Source: an uncultured Ruminococcus sp. (GTDB lineage Bacteria > Bacillota > Clostridia > Oscillospirales > CAG-272). Taken from it: a DNA stretch of 16,412 nucleotides. Positions 1 to 7,694 of this stretch are shown piece by piece (positions within the stretch are counted from its first letter, which is position 1; the number at the start of each line of letters is the position of its first letter). Below the pieces are notes generated by a model that was not told the origin of the DNA, ran no database searches, and was given only the letters and a program-made list of their open reading frames with translations. Location: NCBI GenBank assembly GCA_902783905.1, contig CACZSP010000042.1:1-16412 (forward strand), read 5' to 3'. A program made the translations under genes and the position numbers.

Positions 1-42
1 CCTGATTTCGACGCGGAAACAGACGGAAAATCAGCCGGCTAG
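1..42 (+). CDS. 3' end of an unidentified plus-strand gene (partial)
   Basis: Frame 1 reads 13 sense codons (PDFDAETDGKSAG) and then TAG at 40-42. The composition (Asp, Glu, Lys, Gly) and codon choice (GAC, GCG, GCC, GGC) resemble those of the real genes nearby, and the minus strand shows no start codon or ribosome site in the first 70 bases. A possible plus-strand terminator lies just downstream at 74-93. This would make the gene convergent with trmK. Only 13 residues are visible, so no function can be given and the call could be chance. Confidence 0.35.
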   Translation, partial: PDFDAETDGKSAG

Positions 43-56
43 ATGTGCGCGTCGAA
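7..56. repeat. 9-base inverted repeat spanning the end of the left gene
   Basis: TTCGACGCG at 7-15 is the exact reverse complement of CGCGTCGAA at 48-56, with 32 bases between. A stem here would enclose the TAG stop at 40-42. It has no T-run directly after it, so it is not a standard intrinsic terminator. It may be an mRNA-stabilising 3' structure or chance in GC-rich DNA. Confidence 0.35.
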
Positions 57-73
57 TTGTGCGGTATTGCCTT

Positions 74-93
74 AAGTATTATAATACTTTTTT
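74..93 (+). terminator. Possible AT-rich terminator in convergent spacer
   Basis: AAGTATTATAATACTT at 74-89 is a perfect 16-base palindrome and is followed on the plus strand by a T-run (88-93). It could fold as a 6-bp stem with a TATA loop and end the gene entering from the left. The stem is weak, with a single G:C pair. On the minus strand it lacks a U-tract, so it would serve trmK poorly. The same bases contain TATAAT on both strands. With TTGATT at 106-101 and a 17-base spacer they also match a leftward sigma-A promoter, so the role is ambiguous. Confidence 0.35.
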
Positions 94-117
94 AAGAAAA
101 AATCAAGAGCGTACCGA

Positions 118-810
118 TTATTCCCGGGATTTCCGGATAATAACGCGCAATTCTTTAAGGATCGACGCTTCTTTTCCGCACTCACGGCCTCCGGCAACAA
201 GACCTCTCACAATTCTTTCGCAGCGTCTGCACGTCGCAGCTGCAAAATCGTAAAAGAGTTCTCCTCCTTTTTCGGCGTTTATCTTTCCGAGAACGAGTTC
301 GGTATCGGTCCATTCCCGCGCGATTCCGTCGTATTCGGCGCAGATCAGCTGGTATATCCGGCCCGAAGACCTGACGAGCGTCTCGTCTGCTATCCGGTAC
401 CCTCCCGAAAGCAGGAAAGACCTGAGTTCGGGCTGCTTCGTCATTGGCTGCATTATCAGCCTTATCCCGGCGGTTTTCGGATATTCGCTGCCGCCGATTA
501 TTCCGGCGATCATCTCACCGCCCATTCCGAGCACGTAAATATCTTCTGCGCCGGTATCCTCGACGCCGTCAAGTCCGGGACGCCGGCGCACGGCGATTCG
601 GTCGGAAAGCCCCGCGGTCTTTACCGTTCTCTCCGCTCTTTCGCAGGGACCGCGGGCAATATCGCTTGCCGTTCCGCGCGGGGACCGCCCGGATTCCACA
701 AGATATACCGGCAGATATGCGTGATCCGTTCCGATATCGGCAAACACTTTTCCGTTTCTTCCCAGCGACGCGGCGGCAAGAAGCCGCGGGTCAAGTCCGG
801 TCTCTTTCAT
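118..810 (-). CDS. trmK: tRNA (adenine(22)-N1)-methyltransferase TrmK
   Basis: The 230-residue product matches TrmK (the B. subtilis YqfN family), which uses S-adenosylmethionine to methylate N1 of adenine 22 in the tRNA D-arm region, in the cytoplasm. The Rossmann-type SAM site is clear: DIGTDHAYLP at residues 25-34, ASD at 48-50, the GMGGEMI loop at 95-101 and LIMQPMTKQPELR at 118-130. A C-terminal helical region rich in Arg, Lys and Glu follows, as usual in the family. Length is normal. The ATG at 810 follows AGGGAA and lies 7 bases after the FHA gene stop, so trmK is probably the last gene of the tad transcript. That position is odd, because in Bacillota trmK usually sits beside the major sigma factor gene or a Nif3-like gene. 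Family identification is firm. Confidence 0.93.
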   Translation of the reverse strand: MKETGLDPRLLAAASLGRNGKVFADIGTDHAYLPVYLVESGRSPRGTASDIARGPCERAERTVKTAGLSDRIAVRRRPGLDGVEDTGAEDIYVLGMGGEMIAGIIGGSEYPKTAGIRLIMQPMTKQPELRSFLLSGGYRIADETLVRSSGRIYQLICAEYDGIAREWTDTELVLGKINAEKGGELFYDFAAATCRRCERIVRGLVAGGRECGKEASILKELRVIIRKSRE

Positions 811-817
811 TTCCCTG

Positions 818-1699
818 TCATTCCCTTTTCAAAAATACCGCGGTTTCTCCGGCAAAGGCGATAACGTCTCCGTGTTCAAGACGCCGGAATCCCTTTTCGG
901 GTTTTATTCCGTTGACTCTCGTCCCGTTTTTTGACGAAAGATCGCGAATAAAACAGCATCCTCCGCAAAACAGGATCTCGGCGTGACGCCGGCTTACGTC
1001 GGCGGAATCGAACCGCAGAGCGCACCCTTTGTCTCTTCCGATGCTGAAAGGAGTCGAATCTATCCTGACGGTTTTGCCCGAGCCCGTTCTGAGAACCGGC
1101 CTTTTCTGCACGGGGACCGGGAGCTCGAGCGGTTCCTCCGCCGATCCGGCAAAGCAGAAGCCGTCCGCTATCCTTCGAATCTCCTGCGCCCCGATATCCG
1201 GGATCCTTTCAAGGATCTCGGTCACCGCCGCTGCAAGCCCCAGTTCGTTTACGTCGGCGCCTGCGGGAGGAGAAAGACAAATCCTGCCGACCGCGCTTCT
1301 CCAGTCACAGCCCCTGCCGTCAGGTTCGGGTATGCAGAGAAGCTCTGCGCTTCCGTCGGACGGATCGCAGAAGATCAGATCATCTTCAAAACGCACCCAG
1401 GCGGGATCGAGCATATATCCCGACGCCGAAACTACAGCGTCGCAGATTCCCGTCACAACCCCGCGCAAAAGGCCCGGAACCGTCCTGTTCACCGCTTCGG
1501 AAAGAGGTATTCTCGCGCCGATTGAAAATCTGACCGATTCCTCGTCTCCGTACTTCCAAACCGATGCCGGAAGGATCCCCGGTATCCTCGCGCGCGTCAG
1601 CATGCGGAGCCCGACGCCGTCAGCGGGATGCTCATTAAAAGTATATTGCAAATAAGAGATCCCGTCAAGTGTTTTTATAGAAAAGTTATCCCTTTTCAC
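818..1699 (-). CDS. DUF6382-FHA domain protein
   Basis: This is a soluble 293-residue protein. Residues about 14-180 resemble DUF6382, the N-terminal domain that precedes FHA in many Bacillota proteins (pattern around LRMLTRARIPGILP, residues 31-44). Residues about 201-291 are a canonical forkhead-associated domain: SIGRD at 219-223, SRRHAEI at 236-242, LSSKNGT at 254-260 and VNG at 262-264, with the phosphothreonine-binding Arg, Ser, His and Asn all present. It should therefore bind phosphothreonine peptides, probably made by the kinase encoded in the same operon; that link is inference. The start is GTG at 1699 with only a weak upstream GGG, 18 bases after the WG gene stop. No ATG gives a full-length product. 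The function of DUF6382 is unknown. Confidence 0.85.
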   Translation of the reverse strand: MKRDNFSIKTLDGISYLQYTFNEHPADGVGLRMLTRARIPGILPASVWKYGDEESVRFSIGARIPLSEAVNRTVPGLLRGVVTGICDAVVSASGYMLDPAWVRFEDDLIFCDPSDGSAELLCIPEPDGRGCDWRSAVGRICLSPPAGADVNELGLAAAVTEILERIPDIGAQEIRRIADGFCFAGSAEEPLELPVPVQKRPVLRTGSGKTVRIDSTPFSIGRDKGCALRFDSADVSRRHAEILFCGGCCFIRDLSSKNGTRVNGIKPEKGFRRLEHGDVIAFAGETAVFLKRE

Positions 1700-1717
1700 T
1701 TTTTATACCCGATATAC

Positions 1718-3079
1718 CTAATTCATGCACGCGACGGCGGCAAGGCAGGGAACCCCGGACCAGGTAACGAATGCGATACCTCCGGGTCCGAAGGAGCCGG
1801 CGCTGCCGTATGACGTTCCGTCTGCTCTTTTTCCGTCGGAATCAATGAAAAACCACTCGCCCTCCGACATGACCGGCGCCATCCCGCAGCTGTAGGAGCC
1901 GGCAGAATCGTACTCCGGAGCGCTCACCGTTTTTCCGTTTCTGTCGGCAAAGCCCCACTTGCCTTGCGTCTTTACGGCGATCGCTCCGTCCGCCGACGCG
2001 GGAAGAAGGGCGTCTTCGAACCCCTGCGACACCTCTCTTCCGGCTGCGTCGAGGATATAATACAGCCCGCCGCGGCAGGCGACGGCCCTTCCGTAGCAAA
2101 CGGCAAAACCGTAGGCGTCGGTTTTTATTTCGTCGTAAACGAAGCCTGTCAGACTTCGGAAAGAGAGATCGACAAGCGCCCATTTCCCGTCCTTTTCAAC
2201 GGCGGCGGCACCCTGGCTGAAAGCTCCGGCAAAATCGTAACAGTCGGAAACGAAGGAAGTCTTCCCGTCGATATACCGATACCCCTCTTCCGTCCGCACC
2301 GGAGCCAGTCCACCGGAGAAACACCCGGCTGAAAGCACGCTGCCGTCGGGAACGAGTTTTCTCCTTCCGGAAGTATCCAGATAGACCGCTATTCCTCCGT
2401 CAAGCGCGGGAATCGTTCCGGTTTCCGGGTCGTACATCCCGAGCCATTCGTATTCACATTTTAGAAGGATCTTTCCGTCGGCTCCCATCAGCCCGTACAG
2501 ATCGCCTCTGCGGATAACCGCATACCCCCTGCCGCCGGTTTCGTGCCATCCGAGAAAACCGTCGGCTGAAACGTATCTTCTGATGATCTTGTGTTCCGTA
2601 CGGTAGCGGATATCTTCAAGAGCCGGAGCGCTGACACCGTTCGACGCAGCCGAATCGCAGACCGACTTTGCCTCGCCGTACATCGCGGAATCAAGATAAT
2701 AACCGGCAAGCGCGGTATAACCGCCCGGTTCGGAGGGAAAAAGCAAAATCGCCGTTCCGGCGGTCTCGATAAATGCACGCCTGTCGTTGATCAGGCGGTA
2801 GCACTCCGCCTCCCGCAGAAGCGGATAGAGATCCCCTGAAACGCGGAACGACTCTCCGTAGCATTGGGCTGCCGACGTATATATTTCTTTCCCGAATAAT
2901 TCGTCCGCTTCTTTGATCAGGTCGGACGATTTTCTCTCCTCTTTTCCGCACCGCATCAGCGCCGCCGGCCATCCGATCAGACAGAAAAAGGCTGCGATGC
3001 AAATCGCGCACACCCGGATCCTCACCGGAGTGAAGATTCTTTCCGCTATGCCGGAAAAGGAAATCCCGGATAATTTCAT
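1718..3079 (-). CDS. Membrane-anchored WG-repeat protein with TPR-like region
   Basis: The product is 453 residues. A basic N-terminus and one hydrophobic segment (about 20-43) suggest a membrane anchor with the rest outside the cell. Residues about 52-165 are helical and TPR-like. Residues about 185-445 hold repeated units of the WG (KWG-type) family, for example DLYGLMGADGK near 193, DGKWALVD, GGLYYILDAAGR and QGKWGFADRNGK, each followed by a Tyr/Asp-rich turn; such repeats are expected to form a beta-propeller-like fold. Its start overlaps the tadV stop by 4 bases (ATGA), so it is coupled to the prepilin peptidase. WG proteins have no single known role. Here it may be an accessory, adhesin or assembly factor for the pilus (inference). 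The fold call is strong, the function is not. Confidence 0.85.
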   Translation of the reverse strand: MKLSGISFSGIAERIFTPVRIRVCAICIAAFFCLIGWPAALMRCGKEERKSSDLIKEADELFGKEIYTSAAQCYGESFRVSGDLYPLLREAECYRLINDRRAFIETAGTAILLFPSEPGGYTALAGYYLDSAMYGEAKSVCDSAASNGVSAPALEDIRYRTEHKIIRRYVSADGFLGWHETGGRGYAVIRRGDLYGLMGADGKILLKCEYEWLGMYDPETGTIPALDGGIAVYLDTSGRRKLVPDGSVLSAGCFSGGLAPVRTEEGYRYIDGKTSFVSDCYDFAGAFSQGAAAVEKDGKWALVDLSFRSLTGFVYDEIKTDAYGFAVCYGRAVACRGGLYYILDAAGREVSQGFEDALLPASADGAIAVKTQGKWGFADRNGKTVSAPEYDSAGSYSCGMAPVMSEGEWFFIDSDGKRADGTSYGSAGSFGPGGIAFVTWSGVPCLAAVACMN

Positions 3080-3723
3080 TTAATCACCGTAACAAAGGAT
3101 ACTATCCCGAAGGCAGCGGTGTGGCCCGCAAAAAGGAACGGCGCAAACGGGAGCGACGATTTCAGATTCCCTTTTTTTGAAACAAGCACGAACAGTCCGG
3201 CAAGGACGGTCAGTGCAAAACTGATTATAAGAGCCCCGACCGATCCGGAAAAACCGGCGGAAAGTCCGTAAACGGTCATCAGTACAATATCTCCCTTCCC
3301 TATGCCTCCGCGGATTACCGCACCCGAAACTCCCGACACTGCAAGTGCTGCGAGACCGCCGAAAACATGATCGAAAACCGCTCCCGCAGCACCTCCTTCC
3401 GCAAGGTAAAAAACAATCCTTACGGGAAAAACGGCGGCGATAAGCAGGCATGCCGGCACCGGAATGGTCCCCGTTCTTACGTCGGTATCGGCACAGACGA
3501 GCAGGAGCCAGAAAAGCGCCGTCCCGCAAACGGTCTCGCCGATGTCGCAACCGCGGGATAAAACGAAAACGGACAGAGCCGTAACGGCGCAGAACACCGC
3601 GGCTCCGGAGATAATCCTTGTCGGCGAAGGCCGTGTTCCGGCGGCTCTGCCGGTAAGCAGAAAAACGCTCAGACCGATCGCCCCCGCACCCGACACAGCC
3701 GCGTATCCGAGATAATCCGGCAT
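3076..3723 (-). CDS. tadV: TadV/CpaA-type A24 prepilin peptidase
   Basis: This is a polytopic membrane aspartic protease of 215 residues with about six to seven hydrophobic segments. Both catalytic signatures of the A24 family are visible: TDVRTGTIP (Asp81) and GIGKGD (Asp145). PFAPFLFAG near 192-200 matches the conserved C-terminal part. It lacks the Cys-rich methylase half of PilD, as expected for the short TadV/CpaA type. It should remove the leader from the Flp1 pilin and TadE-like pseudopilins encoded just upstream. The ATG at 3723 has an excellent AAGGAG ribosome site 7 bases away and lies 3 bases after the preceding stop. Confidence 0.93.
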   Translation of the reverse strand: MPDYLGYAAVSGAGAIGLSVFLLTGRAAGTRPSPTRIISGAAVFCAVTALSVFVLSRGCDIGETVCGTALFWLLLVCADTDVRTGTIPVPACLLIAAVFPVRIVFYLAEGGAAGAVFDHVFGGLAALAVSGVSGAVIRGGIGKGDIVLMTVYGLSAGFSGSVGALIISFALTVLAGLFVLVSKKGNLKSSLPFAPFLFAGHTAAFGIVSFVTVIK

Positions 3724-3726
3724 CGT

Positions 3727-5019
3727 TTACTCCTTTTTTTCGTCCGAAAACAGCGCTCTCTGGATATACAGCGCCGATATCCGTATTCCGCGTTTTGCTC
3801 CGGCGGCGTCTGCGATCCTTTTTATCTCGTCCGCATAAACGCCTGCTTCTTCCGGAAAAACGATTATCATTTCCAGGCGCGCCCCGCTTTTTTCGGCCGC
3901 AACGCTGCCTCCGTTTTCAAGTTCGAGAGAAGTTCCGTTCTTCAGTTTTGCAAAGCTTTTTGAAAAGGAAGCCGCCCGGCTTCCGATCTCTTTCGCAAGA
4001 GACGCGGTCTTCAGCGTATACTCCGACGGGTCGGTTACGGCGTCCTCTTTACCGGAATAATCCGAATAATACGCCGAGAAGGGGTTGATCGATGAAACGT
4101 TCGTATACACCCCTCCGGATTTATCGTAAAGAGAAAAGCCGTGTCCGCCCTTAACCGCTTCCCCCGGGCGCTCCGACTTTATCAGTCTGACTATCGCCTT
4201 TCCCCTGCGGTAGCTGTCGAGCTTCCAGATACTGCCGTCCGGTCGGTCAAGCAGCGAATCCGGCACCCAGGCGGCGGTCTGCGCCCGGCAGACAATCTTT
4301 CTCGAAGGAAAAAGCGGAAACACCCCGACGGGTTCGATCTCGTAAACGGCGGCGACGGTTATATCCGAACCGTTGAACAGAACGCAGGACAGCGAAAAAT
4401 CGAGTCCGTCCAGTCCGCCCTTCACTCCCAGCTGTTCGAGCAGACGGTCGCTGTCGTCGCCCGCGATATACTTCGGTATGAGAATCCGGCAGAGCGGAGC
4501 GGCGATCAGTCTTCCGGCGAGATCCATGGAAACGTCGGAAAGAACCGCGCCGGCGATGACCGAAAGAACGTTTCCGTCCGAGTCGCCGGACATGGAGGAA
4601 AGATCCCCGGAAATCCCCTGGAAGGATCCGCCTCCGTCGCGCAACGAGCCGATTCTTTCACGAACTTCACCGATCAGTCCTTCGGCGGAAGGAATATCCG
4701 CACCGGTCCCGACCGCCGAAGCAATCTCTCCCGCGTATTTCAGAAATCCGCTTTTCTCCTCGCCGTCGTAACCTTCTTTGCCCGCCGCGGATATTTCCTC
4801 GCAGATACGGGACGCCGGATAACAGAGAGTGGATATTTCCACGGCGGTCATATCCAGCGCGGACCTGATTATGCTTTCTGCCCGGACGGTCCGGATATAG
4901 GCGGTAAACGACGTAAAAACGGCAAATACCGAAATCAGGACGATCGACGCTTCGATCGAAAACGATCCTCTCATGCGTCCGCCCCCGCACGTTCTCAGTA
5001 ACCGGCTATTCTTCTGCAT
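3727..5019 (-). CDS. tadE: TadE-like pseudopilin (minor pilin), 430 aa
   Basis: One N-terminal membrane segment (about 20-42) follows a basic leader, with no other clear membrane span; the remainder is a large extracytoplasmic domain with Gly/Ser-rich stretches. The leader contains RG then SFSIE (residues 17-23), a textbook prepilin peptidase site with Glu at +5, followed by ASIVL as in TadE proteins. The product is much longer than a classical TadE (about 150-200 residues), so it may be a hybrid or specialised minor pilin. The start at 5019 overlaps the upstream gene by 25 bases. ATG at 4974, directly before RGSFSIE, is an alternative that would shorten the leader by 15 residues. The membrane/cleavage region is well supported; the downstream domain is not recognised. 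Confidence 0.85.
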   Translation of the reverse strand: MQKNSRLLRTCGGGRMRGSFSIEASIVLISVFAVFTSFTAYIRTVRAESIIRSALDMTAVEISTLCYPASRICEEISAAGKEGYDGEEKSGFLKYAGEIASAVGTGADIPSAEGLIGEVRERIGSLRDGGGSFQGISGDLSSMSGDSDGNVLSVIAGAVLSDVSMDLAGRLIAAPLCRILIPKYIAGDDSDRLLEQLGVKGGLDGLDFSLSCVLFNGSDITVAAVYEIEPVGVFPLFPSRKIVCRAQTAAWVPDSLLDRPDGSIWKLDSYRRGKAIVRLIKSERPGEAVKGGHGFSLYDKSGGVYTNVSSINPFSAYYSDYSGKEDAVTDPSEYTLKTASLAKEIGSRAASFSKSFAKLKNGTSLELENGGSVAAEKSGARLEMIIVFPEEAGVYADEIKRIADAAGAKRGIRISALYIQRALFSDEKKE

Positions 5020-7694
5020 GTTACGGTCTTCCCCGAAGAACCGTCATTCGATTCTCCAAACCCGCGGAAAACCGTTACGACGCTTACCGAAGCGCTGCAT
5101 TCGACCACCGTCGGCTTCGACGTGATGACAAACCCGGGTGAAACCGCCGACATGTTCACCTGTATAAGTTTGGAGCATCTTGAAAGCATATTGATTCTGT
5201 TGAACGGATAAATGATGATCATAAACAGTCCGATATATTCCCGGTAGGACAACGCGGCGGGAGTTTTGTCGCTCTCCGAATTCCCGTTCTCGCCCGAGGC
5301 AGCGGAACCGATCGTGTTAAGCAGCCCTTCCGGACTCATCTTCCAGTAATCCGGGCTTTTGTAGACGACGACCGATGCACCCGACTTCAGGCGTCTCATA
5401 TCGTTCAGCGATTCGGCGACGGAAAGACAGACGAGCAGAAGATTCTGAACGACGGGAACGCCGAACCCGCTCCATCCGGCAATCGACGTCGCCACCGCAA
5501 GCGCCGATTCGCGGAGCCCGGGGTCGGTCAGGGCGAAAATTGTGTTCAGGACGAAGCGCAGGGCGAATATCGAAGCATAAGCCGCGGCAAGATTGTCCGC
5601 CATCCTGTCCTGTCCGAACAGTATGTATTCGCATTCGCACCCGTCGAACACTCCTCCCGCAACCTGGGAACCGAGAGTATTGAGCCGCGATTTGCCGTCG
5701 ATGCCGTCGGTCCTGCAGCTGAACATATCGGTGATATATGCAGAAACGGCCAACCCGCTTGCCGCCGACTCCGCAAAAGACGCAAGCGACGAAAGAAATC
5801 CTCCCGCCGATCCCAGACCGTCGGAGGCGCTTTCGGTTATTTCCTCGCCGCTACCTCCCGACAGATCAGCCGATAATCCGGGAGTCTTTTCGACGATACC
5901 CGCCGTCGACGCGTACAGATTGATCAGCCGGAAACAGCCGGTAGCGTCCGCTTCGCTCATTCTGAGCGGCGGTCCGTCTTCTCCGTCATCCCCGCCGAAG
6001 CCGACGGCGTAAGAAACGAGCCCGTCCTTCAGCGCCCGGGCTTCAGCGTCGCCCGGAACGCTCCTCGAAGAATAAACCGAAGAAATAAACCCGCCGAGAA
6101 CCGGATCGTTTCTCGCGTACCCTTCGCTGATCAGGAAGGCGGAAGCAAGGTCTTCCGGAAGGACGAGTCCGTCTCCCGAAAGAGTTCCTGCTCCCTCCGC
6201 GGCTTTCTCGGCCGCGGAGAACAGCTGCGAGATTTCTTTCTTCCCGGGTTCTCCGTTGTCGGAGAGAGAAAAGCCGCCCGCCTCCGCGCGCTGGATGAAC
6301 GTGCCGATCGCTTCCGCAGCCGAGGCGGATGCTCCGGCCTCATCCTTAAGTTTTTTAAGCGCCTCCCCGTCGGCTTCCGGAACGAATTTTGAAAGCTCTT
6401 CCTCCAGGCTCTGTTTTACCGGTCCGTCTTCCAGCCTTTCGACCGCACGCCTTAATTTTTCTCTTTCGGCAGAAACGTTCGTGTAAGCCGCGGCAAGTTC
6501 GTCGGCCGCCTCGGATACCTCGTAATACGCGCTTGACAGATCCACCGCGTCGAGGCGGACTCTTTCGGCGAATTTCCTTACAGGAATCAGCCTCGAGACG
6601 ACGTCGTCCCGGACCGAACCGCAGGCGGAACGGGTCTTTTCTTCGATCCGCTCCGCCCGTCCGAGCCATTTTTCTGCTGCCCGGATCAGTTCCCCGCCGG
6701 CGGATTCCCGCGAACGGATCGACACGGCCGCGCGGTTTGCAAGGGCATACTCTCCGGGCGCCGACGCGGCGGAAACGGCGTAAGCGTACGGATTCGCATC
6801 CGGGTCCGCCGCAATCAGTTCGTCAACAAAACCGCGTAATACTCCGTTTGCCTCAGCGTCCGCCAGTATATCCGCCGCTTTCTGCCCTTCGGTATCGGGA
6901 CCGTCTCCGGAGGCGGGAATCGACACCGCCTTTTCGGCCGAAAATGACGTTATCAGATCCGAAACACATCCGTCGACGGCGCTTTTCGCCCACAGTAACG
7001 CCTCGAATGCACCGGCTGCGCCGTCGCGGAAATATGAATCTGAATAACGTTCGAAACAGGCGTCGAGCGCGTCGCAAAGCCGGTCCAGGGCAGTCTGCAG
7101 CCCGGACAGACTGTTGTCGTATTTCAGCTTTCGCGATACCGCCTCGGAACTGCCTGACAGACCGCTGAACAGTCCGGCCTTCTCCCCGATATAGATGCCG
7201 CCAAGAAGGGGTGCCCTGTATTTCATAAAGTCGATCACCTGGCGTTCGAGAACCACTGGGTTGCCGAGCGAAGACGCGGAATCCGACGTTACCGAATAGC
7301 CTGCCGGAGTCATTCTCACGATTCCGTCGGTCGCCTCCGAAAAACCTCCGAACGCGCCGAACAGCCTGTTGATTATGCTTCTCGTATACCCGTCTCCCGC
7401 GTCGAAGATGCCGGATGACGTCAGCGAATTGCGAAAATACTCTTCACCGGCATCGGACAGGGAATTTATGCCCGCCGAACACGCGTAAAGGCCGTACGTC
7501 GAAGCAAGGGCCTTGTCGTATTCCGAAAGCACGGCGTTCAGCGCAAGATCGGCGGCTCCCGACACCGCCGTTTCCGCGGCATAGATTTTCGCCGCGTCGG
7601 AGGCAACCCCTCCCAGCGTGATCATCGGGAGAAGGATCAGTGCCGTGAATACGCTTACCGATCCCGCCGGACTCCTTCTTTTTCTCCGTCTCAT
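4995..7694 (-). CDS. Very large TadG-like / DUF5702-like surface protein
   Basis: This 899-residue protein begins with several Arg/Lys residues, then SVSVFTALILLPMITLGG, a membrane segment (about 13-31) like those of TadG/TadE-type pilus proteins, followed by an Ala-rich helix typical of the family. There is no Glu at +5 after the likely Gly, so processing by TadV is doubtful. The middle is Ala/Glu-rich and probably helical or coiled-coil (about 330-520). Hydrophobic stretches occur near 680-760. A C-terminal LSYREYIGLF motif (from about 815) resembles the Clostridia DUF5702 family. The start ATG at 7694 overlaps the preceding stop (ATGA). It probably acts as a cell-surface or membrane partner of pilus assembly. 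The exact family (TadG versus DUF5702) needs a profile search. Confidence 0.8.
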   Translation of the reverse strand: MRRRKRRSPAGSVSVFTALILLPMITLGGVASDAAKIYAAETAVSGAADLALNAVLSEYDKALASTYGLYACSAGINSLSDAGEEYFRNSLTSSGIFDAGDGYTRSIINRLFGAFGGFSEATDGIVRMTPAGYSVTSDSASSLGNPVVLERQVIDFMKYRAPLLGGIYIGEKAGLFSGLSGSSEAVSRKLKYDNSLSGLQTALDRLCDALDACFERYSDSYFRDGAAGAFEALLWAKSAVDGCVSDLITSFSAEKAVSIPASGDGPDTEGQKAADILADAEANGVLRGFVDELIAADPDANPYAYAVSAASAPGEYALANRAAVSIRSRESAGGELIRAAEKWLGRAERIEEKTRSACGSVRDDVVSRLIPVRKFAERVRLDAVDLSSAYYEVSEAADELAAAYTNVSAEREKLRRAVERLEDGPVKQSLEEELSKFVPEADGEALKKLKDEAGASASAAEAIGTFIQRAEAGGFSLSDNGEPGKKEISQLFSAAEKAAEGAGTLSGDGLVLPEDLASAFLISEGYARNDPVLGGFISSVYSSRSVPGDAEARALKDGLVSYAVGFGGDDGEDGPPLRMSEADATGCFRLINLYASTAGIVEKTPGLSADLSGGSGEEITESASDGLGSAGGFLSSLASFAESAASGLAVSAYITDMFSCRTDGIDGKSRLNTLGSQVAGGVFDGCECEYILFGQDRMADNLAAAYASIFALRFVLNTIFALTDPGLRESALAVATSIAGWSGFGVPVVQNLLLVCLSVAESLNDMRRLKSGASVVVYKSPDYWKMSPEGLLNTIGSAASGENGNSESDKTPAALSYREYIGLFMIIIYPFNRINMLSRCSKLIQVNMSAVSPGFVITSKPTVVECSASVSVVTVFRGFGESNDGSSGKTVTCRRIAGY

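Noticed and set aside
78..106. Leftward sigma-A promoter (TTGATT, 17 bases, TATAAT)
   Set aside because: The match is good, but no start codon or ribosome site follows on the minus strand in positions 1-70, and plus-strand coding there is more likely; kept only as an ambiguity of the palindrome.
4141..5001. Long plus-strand open frame opposite the 430-residue TadE-like gene
   Set aside because: It is antisense to a gene with a clear pilin leader, has no ribosome site, and the product lacks any recognisable domain.
6389..7168. Plus-strand open frame opposite the TadG-like gene
   Set aside because: The product is Arg/Pro-dominated low-complexity sequence, typical of antisense reading of this genome's codon usage.
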